Shown: positions 17,529 through 27,249, counted from the first letter of the stretch. The stretch is DNA of 64,000 nucleotides from Streptomyces sp. cg36 (GCF_041080675.1 NZ_CP163520.1:1984001-2048000), one strand, 5' to 3'. The notes: generated by a model not told the origin, from the letters alone. Translations and numbers: made by a program.

Positions 17529-18994
17529 CGGTTCGCCAGGACCTGGTCGACCTGGGAGCGCGCGGTGGAGAGCAGCTTGTCGACGTCCGCGTTCCGGTTG
17601 GTCAGGACCCCGGACATCACGTTGTCGAGGACCTTGTAGATCTCCTGGGCCCGGGGCGGCTCGGCCTTGCCGGGCACCGGATGGTCGCGGTACGCGCGGA
17701 AGTTGGCCACCGGCATCGTCGCGTTGTCGGCGCGCGCCCGGTCGTCGGCGGTCTTGGTGGCGCCGAGGAAGAAGTTGGGCTGCGGCACACCGACCGGCAG
17801 CCCGTCCGCCTTGGTGCGGGCCCAGTCGAACTGCCCCTTGCCCGGCGAGAGCGTCTTGAGGTTCAGCCAGGCGATCGCGGCCTTGATCTTGTCGGGCGAG
17901 CTGCCCTTCTTGATCATGTATCCGTTGCCGCCGCCCAGGGTGGCCCGGCCGCCGGGGATCGGCCCCATGCCGAAGTTCTCGTACTTGGCGCCCAGTTGCT
18001 GGACCATGTACGCGATGTCGTCGGGCGCGGCGAGGAACATCCCCAGCTTGTCCGCGGTGATCTGCTTCTGCAGGTCGCCCCACTTCAGCAGCTGGGTCCT
18101 GCTCATGCTGGCGTCGGTCCAGCGCATGTCGTGCAGGTTCTGGACGACCTGGCGGCCGAGGGCGTCGTCGAACGCCGCCCTGGTCCCGTCGGCGGAGACC
18201 ACCTCGCCGCCCAGGCCGTAGAGGGCGGCGGTGAAGTGCCAGCCGCCGGTGTTCTCGGCGCTGTAGTCGCCGTATCCGTACACCCCGTTGCCGAGCGCCG
18301 CGATCGCCTTGGCGTCGGCGCGGACCTCGGCCCAGGTGGCCGGCGGCTGGTCGGGGTCGAGACCGGCCCGGCGGAAGAGCGTGCGGTTGATCAGCAGGCC
18401 CATGCGGTAGTTGCTGGTGGGCAGGCCGTAGAGCTTGCCGTCGCGCTTGAGCACGCCGAGGACGTCCGGGTCGATGTCGGCGAGCGCCGGGACGGACTTC
18501 GGGGTGACGTAGGGGCCGATGTCGGCGGCGCCGCCGTTGTCGAGGACCTGCTGGAGATCGGTGAAGTACGTGTAGAAGACGTCGGGCTGCGACTTGGCCT
18601 TCAGCATCGCGGTGAACCGGGCGGGCTCCTCGCACTGGCCGGGCGTCGACTTCCCGACGATCCGGACGTTCGGATACGTCTGGTTGAAGGTGGCGACGTC
18701 CTCCTTCCACTCCTTCAGCTCGGCCGCCTTGGCGGCGGGCGGCATGCAGTCGATGGTGAGCGTGACCTTGGTCTTGGGGTCGAGCGGGGCCGCCGGGTCG
18801 GACGAACCGCCGCCTCCCGAACGGGTGTCGGCGCCGCCGCTGCTGCTGGTGCCGCAGGCGGCGAGGACGGTCAGGGCGGCGGCGCACAGCAGAGCGGTGG
18901 CCGGGGCGCGGCGGCCGGGGCGGATGCGGCGGGCGGGGCCGGTGGGGTGAGCATGGCCGGTGGGGCGGGCGGGGCGGAGCCGGATGCGTCTCAT
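17525..18994 (-). CDS. Sugar-binding lipoprotein of an ABC transporter
   Basis: This 489-residue extracellular solute-binding protein is of the MalE-like family 1. The N-terminus is a long basic leader followed by the lipobox LAAC (about residues 43-46), so it should be lipid-anchored. The mature part starts with a Ser/Gly-rich linker. Typical features follow, such as LTIDCMPPAAKAAELKEWKEDVATFNQTYPNV and GYMIKKGSSPDKIKAAIAWLNLK near the hinge. It is the first gene of the transport operon. I did not find an exact copy of the LacI-type palindrome directly upstream (18995-19134). The specific sugar cannot be read from sequence; alpha-glucans are suggested by the neighbours. Confidence 0.9.
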   Translation of the reverse strand: MRRIRLRPARPTGHAHPTGPARRIRPGRRAPATALLCAAALTVLAACGTSSSGGADTRSGGGGSSDPAAPLDPKTKVTLTIDCMPPAAKAAELKEWKEDVATFNQTYPNVRIVGKSTPGQCEEPARFTAMLKAKSQPDVFYTYFTDLQQVLDNGGAADIGPYVTPKSVPALADIDPDVLGVLKRDGKLYGLPTSNYRMGLLINRTLFRRAGLDPDQPPATWAEVRADAKAIAALGNGVYGYGDYSAENTGGWHFTAALYGLGGEVVSADGTRAAFDDALGRQVVQNLHDMRWTDASMSRTQLLKWGDLQKQITADKLGMFLAAPDDIAYMVQQLGAKYENFGMGPIPGGRATLGGGNGYMIKKGSSPDKIKAAIAWLNLKTLSPGKGQFDWARTKADGLPVGVPQPNFFLGATKTADDRARADNATMPVANFRAYRDHPVPGKAEPPRAQEIYKVLDNVMSGVLTNRNADVDKLLSTARSQVDQVLANR

Positions 18995-19134
18995 CGATGG
19001 TCCCCTTCGGGCTCAGCGTGACAGTGCCCCCGGCCGAGGGGCCCCGGGGCGCGGCACACTCAACCACCGACAGCAGATGGACGCAATATCTCGCGCTGAA
19101 TTCGCAAATGATTGACAGCCCTCTGCACACAGAA

Positions 19135-19162
19135 GCGCGCCGGGCGAAGTCGCCCGGCGCGC
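19135..19162 (-). terminator. Hairpin terminator after the LacI regulator
   Basis: A perfect 13-bp stem (GCGCGCCGGGCGA at 19135-19147 with its complement at 19150-19162) and a 2-base central gap lie 33 bp past the lacI-type stop codon. Confidence 0.7.
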
Positions 19163-19195
19163 AGGGGTGTTGGGGGATCCCGGCGGGAGGTCCGG

Positions 19196-20203
19196 TCAGC
19201 GCGGCGCCTGCGCCGTGGAGCCGCGCACCACCAGCTCCGGCTCGAAGAGCAGCTCGCCCGCCGGCACCACACCGCCCCCGATCTGCGCGGACAGCAGCTC
19301 CACCGCGGCCCGGCCCATCGCCTCGATGGGCTGGCGCACGGTGGTCAGCGGCGGCTCGGTGCAGTTCATGAAGGCGGAGTCGTCGTACCCCACCACCGAC
19401 ACGTCACGGGGCACGCCCAGCCCCCGGCGCCGGGCCGCCCGCACCGCGCCGAGCGCCAGCGGGTCGCTGGCGCAGATGATCCCGGTGACCCCGCGCTCCA
19501 GCAGTCTGGAGGCCGCCGCCTGGCCGCCCTCCAGGGAGAACATCGCCCGCTCCACCCGCTCCCCGGGCAGCTCCTCGCCGGACGCGGCGGCCAGCGCCAG
19601 GGCCGCGTCCAGCTTGCGCTGGGAGGGCACGTGGTCGGGCGGGCCGAGCACCAGTCCGATGCGGCGGTGGCCGAGCGAGACCAGATGCCGCCACGCCTGC
19701 TCCACCGCCACCGCGTCGTCGCAGGCCACACAGGGGAAGTCGAGCCGGTCGATGGAGGCGTTGATCAGCACGACGGGCACCTTGCGCTCGGCCAGCTGCC
19801 GGTAGTGCCCGTGCGGCGCCTCCCGCTGGGCGAACAGCCCGCCGGCGAAGACCACCCCGGAGACCTGCTGCTGGAGGAGCAGCTCGACGTAGTCGGCCTC
19901 GGAGACCCCGCCCTTGGTCTGGGTGCAGAGCACCGGCGTGAGCCCCTGCTGGGCCAGCGCACCCCCGATGACCTCGGCGAACGCGGGGAAGATCGGGTTC
20001 TGGAGCTCCGGCAGGACCAGCCCGACCAGCCGGGCGCGCTCACCGCGCAGCTGGGTGGGGCGCTCGTAGCCGAGGACGTCGAGCGCCGTGAGCACGGCCT
20101 GCCGGGTGGATGCGGAGACCCCCGGCTTGTCGTTGAGCACCCGGCTGACCGTGGCCTCGCTGACCCCGACCTTCTTCGCCACCTGAGCAAGTCGTCGCGT
20201 CAT
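19196..20203 (-). CDS. LacI-family transcriptional regulator of the glucan block
   Basis: This 335-residue repressor has the N-terminal helix-turn-helix RLAQVAKKVGVSEATVSRVLNDKPGVS (residues 4-30) and hinge helix, then a periplasmic-binding-like effector domain. I start it at the ATG at 20203, where the fold begins; the upstream in-frame start would add a non-homologous leader. A palindromic operator candidate lies 25-37 bases upstream (20228-20240), and the same palindrome occurs between the GH87 and kinase genes. This suggests autoregulation and control of the glucanase by an imported sugar. It sits between the transporter operon and the GH87 gene, both on the same strand. Confidence 0.92.
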   Translation of the reverse strand: MTRRLAQVAKKVGVSEATVSRVLNDKPGVSASTRQAVLTALDVLGYERPTQLRGERARLVGLVLPELQNPIFPAFAEVIGGALAQQGLTPVLCTQTKGGVSEADYVELLLQQQVSGVVFAGGLFAQREAPHGHYRQLAERKVPVVLINASIDRLDFPCVACDDAVAVEQAWRHLVSLGHRRIGLVLGPPDHVPSQRKLDAALALAAASGEELPGERVERAMFSLEGGQAAASRLLERGVTGIICASDPLALGAVRAARRRGLGVPRDVSVVGYDDSAFMNCTEPPLTTVRQPIEAMGRAAVELLSAQIGGGVVPAGELLFEPELVVRGSTAQAPR

Positions 20204-20227
20204 GCGCGCAAGAGTAGCGCAAGCCGT

Positions 20228-20240
20228 GCAAGCGGCTTGC
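20228..20240. promoter_or_regulatory. LacI-type operator at the regulator's own promoter
   Basis: GCAAGCGGCTTGC is a palindrome with a single central base. It is nested in a wider inverted repeat, CGCAAGCCG (20218-20226) and CGGCTTGCG (20233-20241), so two overlapping palindromes exist. The same 13-mer in the opposite orientation recurs at 24839. Confidence 0.75.
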
Positions 20241-20249
20241 GTAGCAGGG

Positions 20250-20282
20250 GGATGCCGCCCCGGGAGCCCCGGGGCGGCATCC
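20250..20282 (-). terminator. Strong hairpin terminator after the GH87 gene
   Basis: A 15-bp stem (GGATGCCGCCCCGGG at 20250-20264 with its complement at 20268-20282) and a 3-base loop lie 20 bp after the GH87 stop codon and just upstream of the LacI-type operator. Confidence 0.75.
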
Positions 20283-20302
20283 GTCACGCCTTCCCCGCCC
20301 GC

Positions 20303-23300
20303 CTAGGGATTGATGTTGATCTTGAACGTGGACGTGGTGTTCCTGATGTCCTGTGCGTTGTCGGAGAGCTTCAGCCCGTTGAAAGTGACCTCACCCACCG
20401 CCGGTCCCTGGCCCGCCTCCGGCATCTCGTTCGCCCACAGCCCGAAGCCCGACTTGGCGTCGTGGGCGTCACCGCTGCGGTGGGCGCCGGAGACGCTGAC
20501 GTTCGTCAGCACGGTGTCCTTGATCGGGAACTGCGGCTGCCCTCCCACGTAGTTGGTCTGGAACATCACCCCGCTGTACGTGGGGTCGATGATGTCGACA
20601 TTGCTGATGCGGATCCCCTGGAACACCTTCGACGCCGAGAACAGCCAGATCCCCGGGAACGTCTGGGCGCCCCAGAAGTGGCCCCCCGACCGCTCGATGG
20701 TGACACCGTCGAACGTCGTGGGACCGGTGCCGAAGCCGTTCATCGGATACCCGAAGTCCAGCGAGCTCACCGTGATCCCGGAGTAGACCAGGGTGTCGGC
20801 GATCCGGATGTTGCGGAACGTGTTGTCGTAGCCGCCGTAGACCGCGACCCCGGCGGCCCGCCAGGTCAGCAGCGACGTCAGGTTCTCGTAGACGTTGTCC
20901 TTCTCGTCCGCGCCGCCCGCGTCGATCGCCGAGAACAGCGCGAAGCTGTCGTCGCCGGTGGCCCGGGACTCGTTGTTGACGACGTGGTTGCCCGTCGAGC
21001 CGTTCGTCATGTTGACGCCGTCGGCGAAGGTGTCGCGGATCCGCGAGTTCTTGATGGTGATGTTGTCGGTGTTGGCCCCCCAGTACAGACACACCTGGTG
21101 CTCGGCCCAGATGTTGTCGATCGTGATGTCCGAGACATTGGCGAAGTCGAACACCTTGCCCGGTCCGTCGATGCGCGAGGTGTAGTTGCCGAAGTACGCG
21201 AAGCCGCTGAACAGCGACCCCTTGGCCGTGCTGTCGGCCCGGAAGCCGATGTCGGTGTTCTCCTGGTCCGCGGGCGCGTGGAACCGGGTGAACCAGGGCC
21301 CGGCCCCGACCACCCGCACCGCCTTCCCGTACACCTGGAACTTGCTCGCCGTCTGGTAGTCACCCGGCGGCAGATAGACGCCCACCAGCTTGCCCGTGGT
21401 GTCCATCCGCACCTTGTCCAGCGCGTTCTGCACGTCCTGGTGGGTGAATCCGGCGGGCACCGCGTACGTCGCCGGGTCCGGGTCGGGCAGCACGCCCGCC
21501 TGCTCCAGGGCGATGAAGTCGACCGCGTACGTCGACCGGTTCGCCGCGTCCTTCTGCAGCCGGATCCGGCTGCCCTTGGGCACGGTGTCGCCGAGCAGCA
21601 CGTTCGCCTCGTCGTAGACGTGCCGTGGCGCTCCCGCGCCCGGGGAGTTGCCGGGGCCGGTCTCCGCCCCGTACAGCCAGGCGTACTTCGACGTCAGGTC
21701 GACGGCCTTGCGGAAGGTGCCGTCGACATAGACGTCGAGCGTGGAGTCCTGGCCGCCGCCGCCCGGGGCGTCGGGCGTCGAGAACCGCGCGACCAGGGTG
21801 TTGGTGGGCGCCCTGGTCGTGAACTCCACATAGCTGCCCGTGCTGTTGAGGGTGACCGCCCTGCGTCCGGACGCCTCGCCCGCGAGGTCGCCGACGGTCC
21901 GGTTGGGGCCGATGACCGCGGCCCCGCCGCCCGTGACGCCGTCCTCGGCCTCGTAGGTGTCGTACGGCATGTCGGCGCCGCGCCCCACGAAGAACGGCCG
22001 GGTGCTGCTGTTGTTGGCGCGCTTCGCCGGTATCTCGTTGCTGTCGTCCGCGATCACCACCCTCACCGAGTACTTCCCGTTGGCCGCCGTCCAGCTCCCC
22101 AGGTTCACCGCGGGCGCCGTCGCGCCCGCCGCGATCACTCCGTCCACGGCGCCGGTGAACGTCTTCACCGGCGCGCCCGAGGCGTCCAGCAGGGTGAGCG
22201 CGACGGCGTGGGATCCGCCGCCGGAGGCCACCGTGCCCTGGTTGCGCACCGCCACCGCGAAGGAGACGGACTGGCCCGCCGAGGGAGCACCCGGGGACCA
22301 GGTGACGGCGGAAGCGGTCAGGTCCGAGGAGTCGACCGGCTTGATCACCAGTGGGGCGCCCGTGATGCTGTTGTTGGAGTCGTTCTGCTCGATGACGGTG
22401 TTGTCCGGATCAACGACCGCGCCCAGCGGATAAGTTCCCGCCTCGTGGGCGCCGATGTCCGCGGTCACGACCTGCGACGCTCCGGCGGGCAGCGCCGGGA
22501 CGCCGGCCGTGCCCGCCGCGGCCCCGCCGAGCCGGAAGGCGACGGTGGTGGCGGGCGAGGCCGAGGTCCCCCGGTTGTGCACGGTCGCCGAGAGCGTCAC
22601 GGCGTCCGACTCCACCGGCGCGGCCGGGGCGGCGCTCAGCGCGGTGATCTCCAGGTCCGGGTTGGGCGCGGGCACCCCGATCACCTGGAACTCGGCGATC
22701 TGCCCCGCCGTGGCACCGGAGTTGGCGGTGAACCTGAGCCGGACGTCGGCGACCCGGGCGGCCACCGGGACGGTCACCGTGTTCCCGCTCTTGGGGTCGA
22801 AGGCGTAGTCCTTGGCCGCGACGAGGCTCGTGTAGCCGCTCGCGCTCTGCTCCCGGCCGAGGACCTCGATGTTCTGGGTGCGGGCGCCCCAGCCGCTGTC
22901 GGGGTTGAGCTTCAGCACCACCGAGCGGGTGTCGGCGTTGGCGCCCAGCTTCACCGTGAGCGTGTTCGGATAGCTGTTGGCCGCGCCCTCCCAGTAGGTG
23001 GTCACGCTGTTGTCCACGGCGTTCTCCGCCACGAAGTTCTGGATCACCGAGGACGCGGCGACCGGCTTCCCGACCGCGAGGTTGGAGCCGTCGCCGTCCG
23101 AACTTCCGGTGCGGGTCACGGTGTTGCTGGCGCCGGACTGGTTGCCCGCCGCGTCCCTGGCCCGTACGAAGTAGGAGACGGTGGCGCCGGCGGGCCGGGT
23201 GTCGGTGTAGTCGGTGACCGTCCCGGCCACGCTCTTGAGCAGGGCGTTGTCCGCGTAAACGTCATAGGCGGCGACCCCGGTGTCGTCGGTGGAGGCGCCC

Positions 23301-24607
23301 CAGGTCAGCTTGATCTGCCCGCCGCCCGGTTCCGTGTAGGCGAGGGGGCCGGGGGCGGTCGGCGCCTGGGTGTCGCCGGTGTCGCCCTTGCGGGTGACGG
23401 TGTTGCTGTTGGGCGACTGGTTCCCGGCCGCGTCCTTGGCCCGTACGTAGTACGAGACGGTCGCCCCGGTGGGCTGGGTGTCGGTGTACCCGGTGGTGCT
23501 GCCCGGCACGCTGGTGCGCAGCTCGCCGTTGGCGTACACGTCGTAGCCGGTCACCCCGGTGTCGTCGGTCGCCGCGTCCCAGGTCAGGCTGATGCGGCCG
23601 GTGGCGGGTTCGGTGTACGCCAGGTTCTTCGGGGCCGTGGGCGGCTGGGTGTCGCCGGTGGCCGGGCCGTAGACCTCCAGCTCGGCGAGCTGTCCGGCGG
23701 GCTGCCCGGTGTTGGCGGTGACCAGGACGCGGACGTACCGGGTGGTGACCGCGTCGAAGGCGAGCGTCGCCGACTGGCCCGTGGCCGCGCCGAACTCGTA
23801 CCCCTGGGAGGCCGTCAGGTCGGCGAAGTCCGTGCCGTTGGCCGAGCCCTGGAGCTTGAGGGTCTGGGTGCGGGTGCCCCAGCCGTCCGGCAGCCTCAGC
23901 ACCGCTGTGTCGATCCGGACGGAGGCGCCCAGGTCCACCTGGAGCCACTGCGGCAGGGCGCTGCCCGCGCTCTCCCAGTAGCTGGACCGGTTGCCGTCGC
24001 CGGCGTTGCCCGGCACATAGCCCTGGGTGTGGCTGCTGGCGGTGAGGTTCTTGCCGAGGGCGAGATTGCCGCCCGCCGTGCCCGCGCCGTGCACCTCCAG
24101 CTCGGCGAGCTGGGCGGCGGGCCAGCCGGTGTTCGCCCTGATGTCGATCCGTACGAACCGGGTCCTGGCGGCGGGGAAACCTATCTTCACGGTGTTGCCG
24201 TCGGCCGGGCTGAAGCTGTACTCGGCCGCGCCGACCAGCGTGGTGAAGCTCGTGCCGTCCGCGCTGCCCTGGACCGCGAGGGTCTGGCGGCGCGCCTCCC
24301 ATCCGGCCGGGAGGCGCAGGACGACTTCGTCCACGCGCGCGGTGGCGCCGAGGTCGGCCTGCACCCACTGCGGCAGGGCGCTGCCCGCGCTCTCCCAGTA
24401 GGTCGAGGCGTCGCCGTCGGTGATCTTCGCGGCGGTGTAGGGGGCGTTGGCGCTGGAGGCGGCGGCCGGTCTGCCCGCCGCCAGATCCGGGCCTCCGGCC
24501 GCCGAGGCGGCGAGCGGCGGCCGGACGGCCATGAGCAGGGCGGCGGCGACCACGGCGGCGAGGAGCGCCCGCAGCCGGGCGCGCGCTCGGGGTGGGGGGA
24601 TTCTCAT
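20303..24607 (-). CDS. Secreted multidomain GH87-type alpha-1,3-glucanase (mycodextranase-like)
   Basis: This 1434-residue secreted enzyme probably degrades alpha-1,3-glucan of fungal walls or dextran-like polymers. Order: signal peptide (1-36); two discoidin/F5-8-type modules (about 40-175 and 178-305); two FN3 domains (about 310-400 and 405-495); a third discoidin module (to about 635); two CARDB domains (about 640-860); a CBM35/CBM6-like module starting DTYEAEDGVTGGG; and a right-handed beta-helix from about 1020. The catalytic region reads FADGVNMTNGST then RATGDDSFALFS. This D and DD pattern matches the three essential Asp residues known from GH87 bacterial alpha-1,3-glucanases. The ATG at 24607 follows GAGG. 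The LacI gene and sugar transporter lie downstream on the same strand. Confidence 0.85.
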   Translation of the reverse strand: MRIPPPRARARLRALLAAVVAAALLMAVRPPLAASAAGGPDLAAGRPAAASSANAPYTAAKITDGDASTYWESAGSALPQWVQADLGATARVDEVVLRLPAGWEARRQTLAVQGSADGTSFTTLVGAAEYSFSPADGNTVKIGFPAARTRFVRIDIRANTGWPAAQLAELEVHGAGTAGGNLALGKNLTASSHTQGYVPGNAGDGNRSSYWESAGSALPQWLQVDLGASVRIDTAVLRLPDGWGTRTQTLKLQGSANGTDFADLTASQGYEFGAATGQSATLAFDAVTTRYVRVLVTANTGQPAGQLAELEVYGPATGDTQPPTAPKNLAYTEPATGRISLTWDAATDDTGVTGYDVYANGELRTSVPGSTTGYTDTQPTGATVSYYVRAKDAAGNQSPNSNTVTRKGDTGDTQAPTAPGPLAYTEPGGGQIKLTWGASTDDTGVAAYDVYADNALLKSVAGTVTDYTDTRPAGATVSYFVRARDAAGNQSGASNTVTRTGSSDGDGSNLAVGKPVAASSVIQNFVAENAVDNSVTTYWEGAANSYPNTLTVKLGANADTRSVVLKLNPDSGWGARTQNIEVLGREQSASGYTSLVAAKDYAFDPKSGNTVTVPVAARVADVRLRFTANSGATAGQIAEFQVIGVPAPNPDLEITALSAAPAAPVESDAVTLSATVHNRGTSASPATTVAFRLGGAAAGTAGVPALPAGASQVVTADIGAHEAGTYPLGAVVDPDNTVIEQNDSNNSITGAPLVIKPVDSSDLTASAVTWSPGAPSAGQSVSFAVAVRNQGTVASGGGSHAVALTLLDASGAPVKTFTGAVDGVIAAGATAPAVNLGSWTAANGKYSVRVVIADDSNEIPAKRANNSSTRPFFVGRGADMPYDTYEAEDGVTGGGAAVIGPNRTVGDLAGEASGRRAVTLNSTGSYVEFTTRAPTNTLVARFSTPDAPGGGGQDSTLDVYVDGTFRKAVDLTSKYAWLYGAETGPGNSPGAGAPRHVYDEANVLLGDTVPKGSRIRLQKDAANRSTYAVDFIALEQAGVLPDPDPATYAVPAGFTHQDVQNALDKVRMDTTGKLVGVYLPPGDYQTASKFQVYGKAVRVVGAGPWFTRFHAPADQENTDIGFRADSTAKGSLFSGFAYFGNYTSRIDGPGKVFDFANVSDITIDNIWAEHQVCLYWGANTDNITIKNSRIRDTFADGVNMTNGSTGNHVVNNESRATGDDSFALFSAIDAGGADEKDNVYENLTSLLTWRAAGVAVYGGYDNTFRNIRIADTLVYSGITVSSLDFGYPMNGFGTGPTTFDGVTIERSGGHFWGAQTFPGIWLFSASKVFQGIRISNVDIIDPTYSGVMFQTNYVGGQPQFPIKDTVLTNVSVSGAHRSGDAHDAKSGFGLWANEMPEAGQGPAVGEVTFNGLKLSDNAQDIRNTTSTFKININP

Positions 24608-24838
24608 GGGACCTCGATCCGTGCGGCTCGATTTGTGCACTGAAAAACAGAGGTTTTTGCGCTGAGTGCTCAGAGAGTTGCAGAGATATGCCAAGGCGTC
24701 CATGGTTCCCGCCGCGGTCCGCCGCCTCCGTGCCCACCGCCCCACGCCCCCGGAACACTCGCTTTCACCGCCACCGGTGGCCGTTCCTGCGGGTTCTCAG
24801 GAGGTCCGACACGTGCCCGTAAATTCACCGCAAGCAAT

Positions 24839-24851
24839 GCAAGCCGCTTGC
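24839..24851. promoter_or_regulatory. Second LacI-type operator, in the GH87 / histidine kinase intergenic region
   Basis: GCAAGCCGCTTGC is the exact reverse complement of the palindrome upstream of the lacI-type gene. It lies about 232 bp upstream of the GH87 start and about 57 bp upstream of the kinase start, so it could control the glucanase promoter, the kinase promoter, or both. The intergenic stretch 24608-24907 holds no gene. Confidence 0.7.
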
Positions 24852-24907
24852 GCGGGTGACGAACGCAATGTCGGCAGGCGCCGCCGGGCCGTCTACCGTG
24901 CATAGGC

Positions 24908-26548
24908 ATGAGCGCCGTCCCCAGCCCGCCCGCACCCGGACGGCGGCGGTTCGGCTGGCCGCAGCGCGTCTTCTCCCAGGTGCTGCTGATGCAGCTGGCC
25001 ATCGCCGCCGGCGTCACCGTGCTCGCCACCGGGCTCTTCCTCGCCCCCCTCAGCCACCAGCTCGACGACCAGGCGATGCGCCGGGCCCTGGCCATCGCCC
25101 AGTCCGCCGCCGCCCGGCCGACGCTCGCGGCCGACCTGCTGGCCTCCGGACCCGCCGCCGACGGCCCGGTGCAGGACGCGGCCGAGCGGATCCGGCGGGC
25201 CACCGGGGCCGAGTACGTGGTGGTCATGGACCGGCGCGGGGTGCGCTGGTCGCACCCCGACACCAGGCAGCTCGGCGGGATCGTCTCCACCGACCCCAGC
25301 GACGCGCTGGCGGGCCGGGAGGTCATGGAGATCGACAGCGGCACGCTGGGCCGCTCCGCGCGCGGCAAGGTGCCGCTGCGGGGTCCCGGCGGCGCGATCG
25401 TGGGCGCCGTGTCCGTCGGCATCGAGTACGACAGCGTGCGCGCCCGGCTGCTCGCCGCCATCCCCGGGCTGCTCGCCTACGCGGGCGGAGCGCTCGCCGC
25501 GGGCGCCCTCGCCGCGTATCTGATCTCCCGCCGCATCCAGAAGCAGACCCGTGACCTGGCCTTCTCCGACATCTCGGCGCTGCTGGCGGAGCGGGAGGCG
25601 ATGCTGCACTCGATCCGCGAGGGCGTGGTGGCGCTGGACCCCGGCGGCCGGGTCCGGCTGCTGAACGACGAGGCCCAGCGGCTGCTCGGCGTCGGCCCGG
25701 AGGCCACCGGCCGCCCGCTGGACGAGGTGCTGGGCGGCGGGCGCACCACCGATGTGCTGGCGGGCCGGGTGACCGGCACCGATCTGCTGACCGTGCGCGG
25801 CCATCGCGTCCTGGTCGCCAACCGCGTGCCCACCGACGACGGCGGCGCCGTCGCCACCCTGCGCGACCGCACCGAGCTGGAGCGCCTGGGGCGCGAGCTC
25901 GACTCCACGCACGGTCTGATCGACGCCCTGCGCGCCCAGGACCACGAGCACGCCAACCGGCTGCACACCCTGCTCGGACTGCTGGAGCTGGAGATGCACG
26001 AGGAGGCAGTCGCGTTCGTCACCGAGGTGGTCGGAGTGCACCGGACCACCGCCGAACAGGTCACCGAGAAGGTCAGGGACCCGCTGTTGGCCGCGCTGCT
26101 GGTCGGCAAGGCCACCGTCGCGGCCGAGCGCGGGGTCGCGCTGCGCCTCACCGCCCAGTCGCGGCTCCCGGACCGGCTGGTGGACCCGCGCGGCCTGGTC
26201 ACGGTGGTGGGCAATCTCGTGGACAACGCGCTGGACGCGGCGGCCGGTTCCCCGGACGCGGTCGTCGAGGTCACGCTGAGCGCCGAGGGGCGTACGGCCG
26301 TACTGCGGGTCCGGGACAGCGGGCCGGGCGTACCGGCCGGGCGGCGCGAGCTGATCTTCACCGAGGGCTGGTCCACCAAGGAACCGCCCGCGCACGGCGG
26401 GCGCGGGCTCGGGCTCGCCCTGGTGCGCCGCTTCGCCGAGCGCCAGGGCGGCCACGCGCGCGTGGCGGACGCTCCGGAGGGCGGCGCCGAGTTCACCGTG
26501 GTGCTCCCGGAGGCACTGCGCGAGGCCCTGCCGCAGGAGGCACGATGA
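24908..26548 (+). CDS. Sensor histidine kinase, CitA/DcuS type
   Basis: This 546-residue membrane kinase has one N-terminal transmembrane helix (about 25-47), an extracellular PAS-like sensor domain (about 50-180, EYVVVMDRRGVRWSHPD), a second helix (about 185-210), a cytoplasmic PAS domain (about 230-320), and the kinase core. The phospho-acceptor His is in QDHEHANRLHTLLGLLELEMHEEA. The ATP site has the N box VVGNLVDNALDAA and GGRGLGLALVRR. Family members sense C4-dicarboxylates or citrate and activate uptake genes. The adjacent symporter genes could be targets, but that is inference. It overlaps its response regulator as ATGA. Confidence 0.93.
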   Translation: MSAVPSPPAPGRRRFGWPQRVFSQVLLMQLAIAAGVTVLATGLFLAPLSHQLDDQAMRRALAIAQSAAARPTLAADLLASGPAADGPVQDAAERIRRATGAEYVVVMDRRGVRWSHPDTRQLGGIVSTDPSDALAGREVMEIDSGTLGRSARGKVPLRGPGGAIVGAVSVGIEYDSVRARLLAAIPGLLAYAGGALAAGALAAYLISRRIQKQTRDLAFSDISALLAEREAMLHSIREGVVALDPGGRVRLLNDEAQRLLGVGPEATGRPLDEVLGGGRTTDVLAGRVTGTDLLTVRGHRVLVANRVPTDDGGAVATLRDRTELERLGRELDSTHGLIDALRAQDHEHANRLHTLLGLLELEMHEEAVAFVTEVVGVHRTTAEQVTEKVRDPLLAALLVGKATVAAERGVALRLTAQSRLPDRLVDPRGLVTVVGNLVDNALDAAAGSPDAVVEVTLSAEGRTAVLRVRDSGPGVPAGRRELIFTEGWSTKEPPAHGGRGLGLALVRRFAERQGGHARVADAPEGGAEFTVVLPEALREALPQEAR

Positions 26549-27249
26549 CCCGCTCCACCGGGCCGGGCGCGCCCATCGACGTCCTCGTGGTGGACGACGA
26601 CGTCCGGGTCGCCGACATCAATGCCGCGTACGCCGCGAAGGTTCCCGGGTTCCGGGTGGTCGCGAAGGCGCATTCGGCCGCGCAGGCGCTCGCGTACCTG
26701 GCCGAGCGCCCCGTCGATCTCGTCCTGCTCGACCACTATCTGCCGGACGAGAACGGCCTGGCCGTCGTGCGCGAACTGCGGCGGCTCGGCCACCACACCG
26801 ACGTGATCATGGTGACGGCGGCCCGCGACGTGGCCACCGTGCAGGCCGCGATGCGCCAGGGCGCGCTCCAGTACCTGGTCAAGCCGTTCACCTTCGCCGG
26901 ACTGCGCGCCAAGCTGGAGGCGTACGCGCTGCTGCGCCGCACCCTCGACGGCGGCGGGGAGGCCGAACAGGCCGAGGTGGACCGTTTCTTCGGCGCCCTC
27001 TCGGTCACCACCGAGCCCGATCTGCCCAAGGGCCACTCCCCCACCACCGCCGAACTGCTGCGCCAGGTGCTGCTCTCGGCCGAGGGCCCGCTCTCGGCGC
27101 AGCGGATCGCGGAGCGTGCGGGGGTGAGCCGCCAGACGGCGCAGCGCTATCTCAAGCTCCTGGAGCGGGTGGGCCGGGTGCGGCTCGGTCTGCGGTACGG
27201 CGAGACCGGCCGCCCCGAGCACCAGTACACCTGGACGGCCGGTCCCTGA
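26545..27249 (+). CDS. Response regulator, CitB/DcuR type
   Basis: This 234-residue partner of the preceding kinase has a receiver domain (about 10-125) with the phospho-acceptor Asp in VDLVLLDHYLPDENG and the conserved Lys in YLVKPF. A C-terminal helix-turn-helix, LSAQRIAERAGVSRQTAQRYLKLLERVGRV, is typical of the CitB subfamily. It is translationally coupled to the kinase and converges with the symporter gene at 27317. Confidence 0.93.
   Translation: MTRSTGPGAPIDVLVVDDDVRVADINAAYAAKVPGFRVVAKAHSAAQALAYLAERPVDLVLLDHYLPDENGLAVVRELRRLGHHTDVIMVTAARDVATVQAAMRQGALQYLVKPFTFAGLRAKLEAYALLRRTLDGGGEAEQAEVDRFFGALSVTTEPDLPKGHSPTTAELLRQVLLSAEGPLSAQRIAERAGVSRQTAQRYLKLLERVGRVRLGLRYGETGRPEHQYTWTAGP

Noticed and set aside
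19112..24643. Plus-strand open frame of 1843 codons opposite the GH87 gene
   Set aside because: It is a high-G+C shadow of the real minus-strand glucanase; the product is Arg/Gly/Val-rich with no recognisable fold, and it also crosses the lacI gene.
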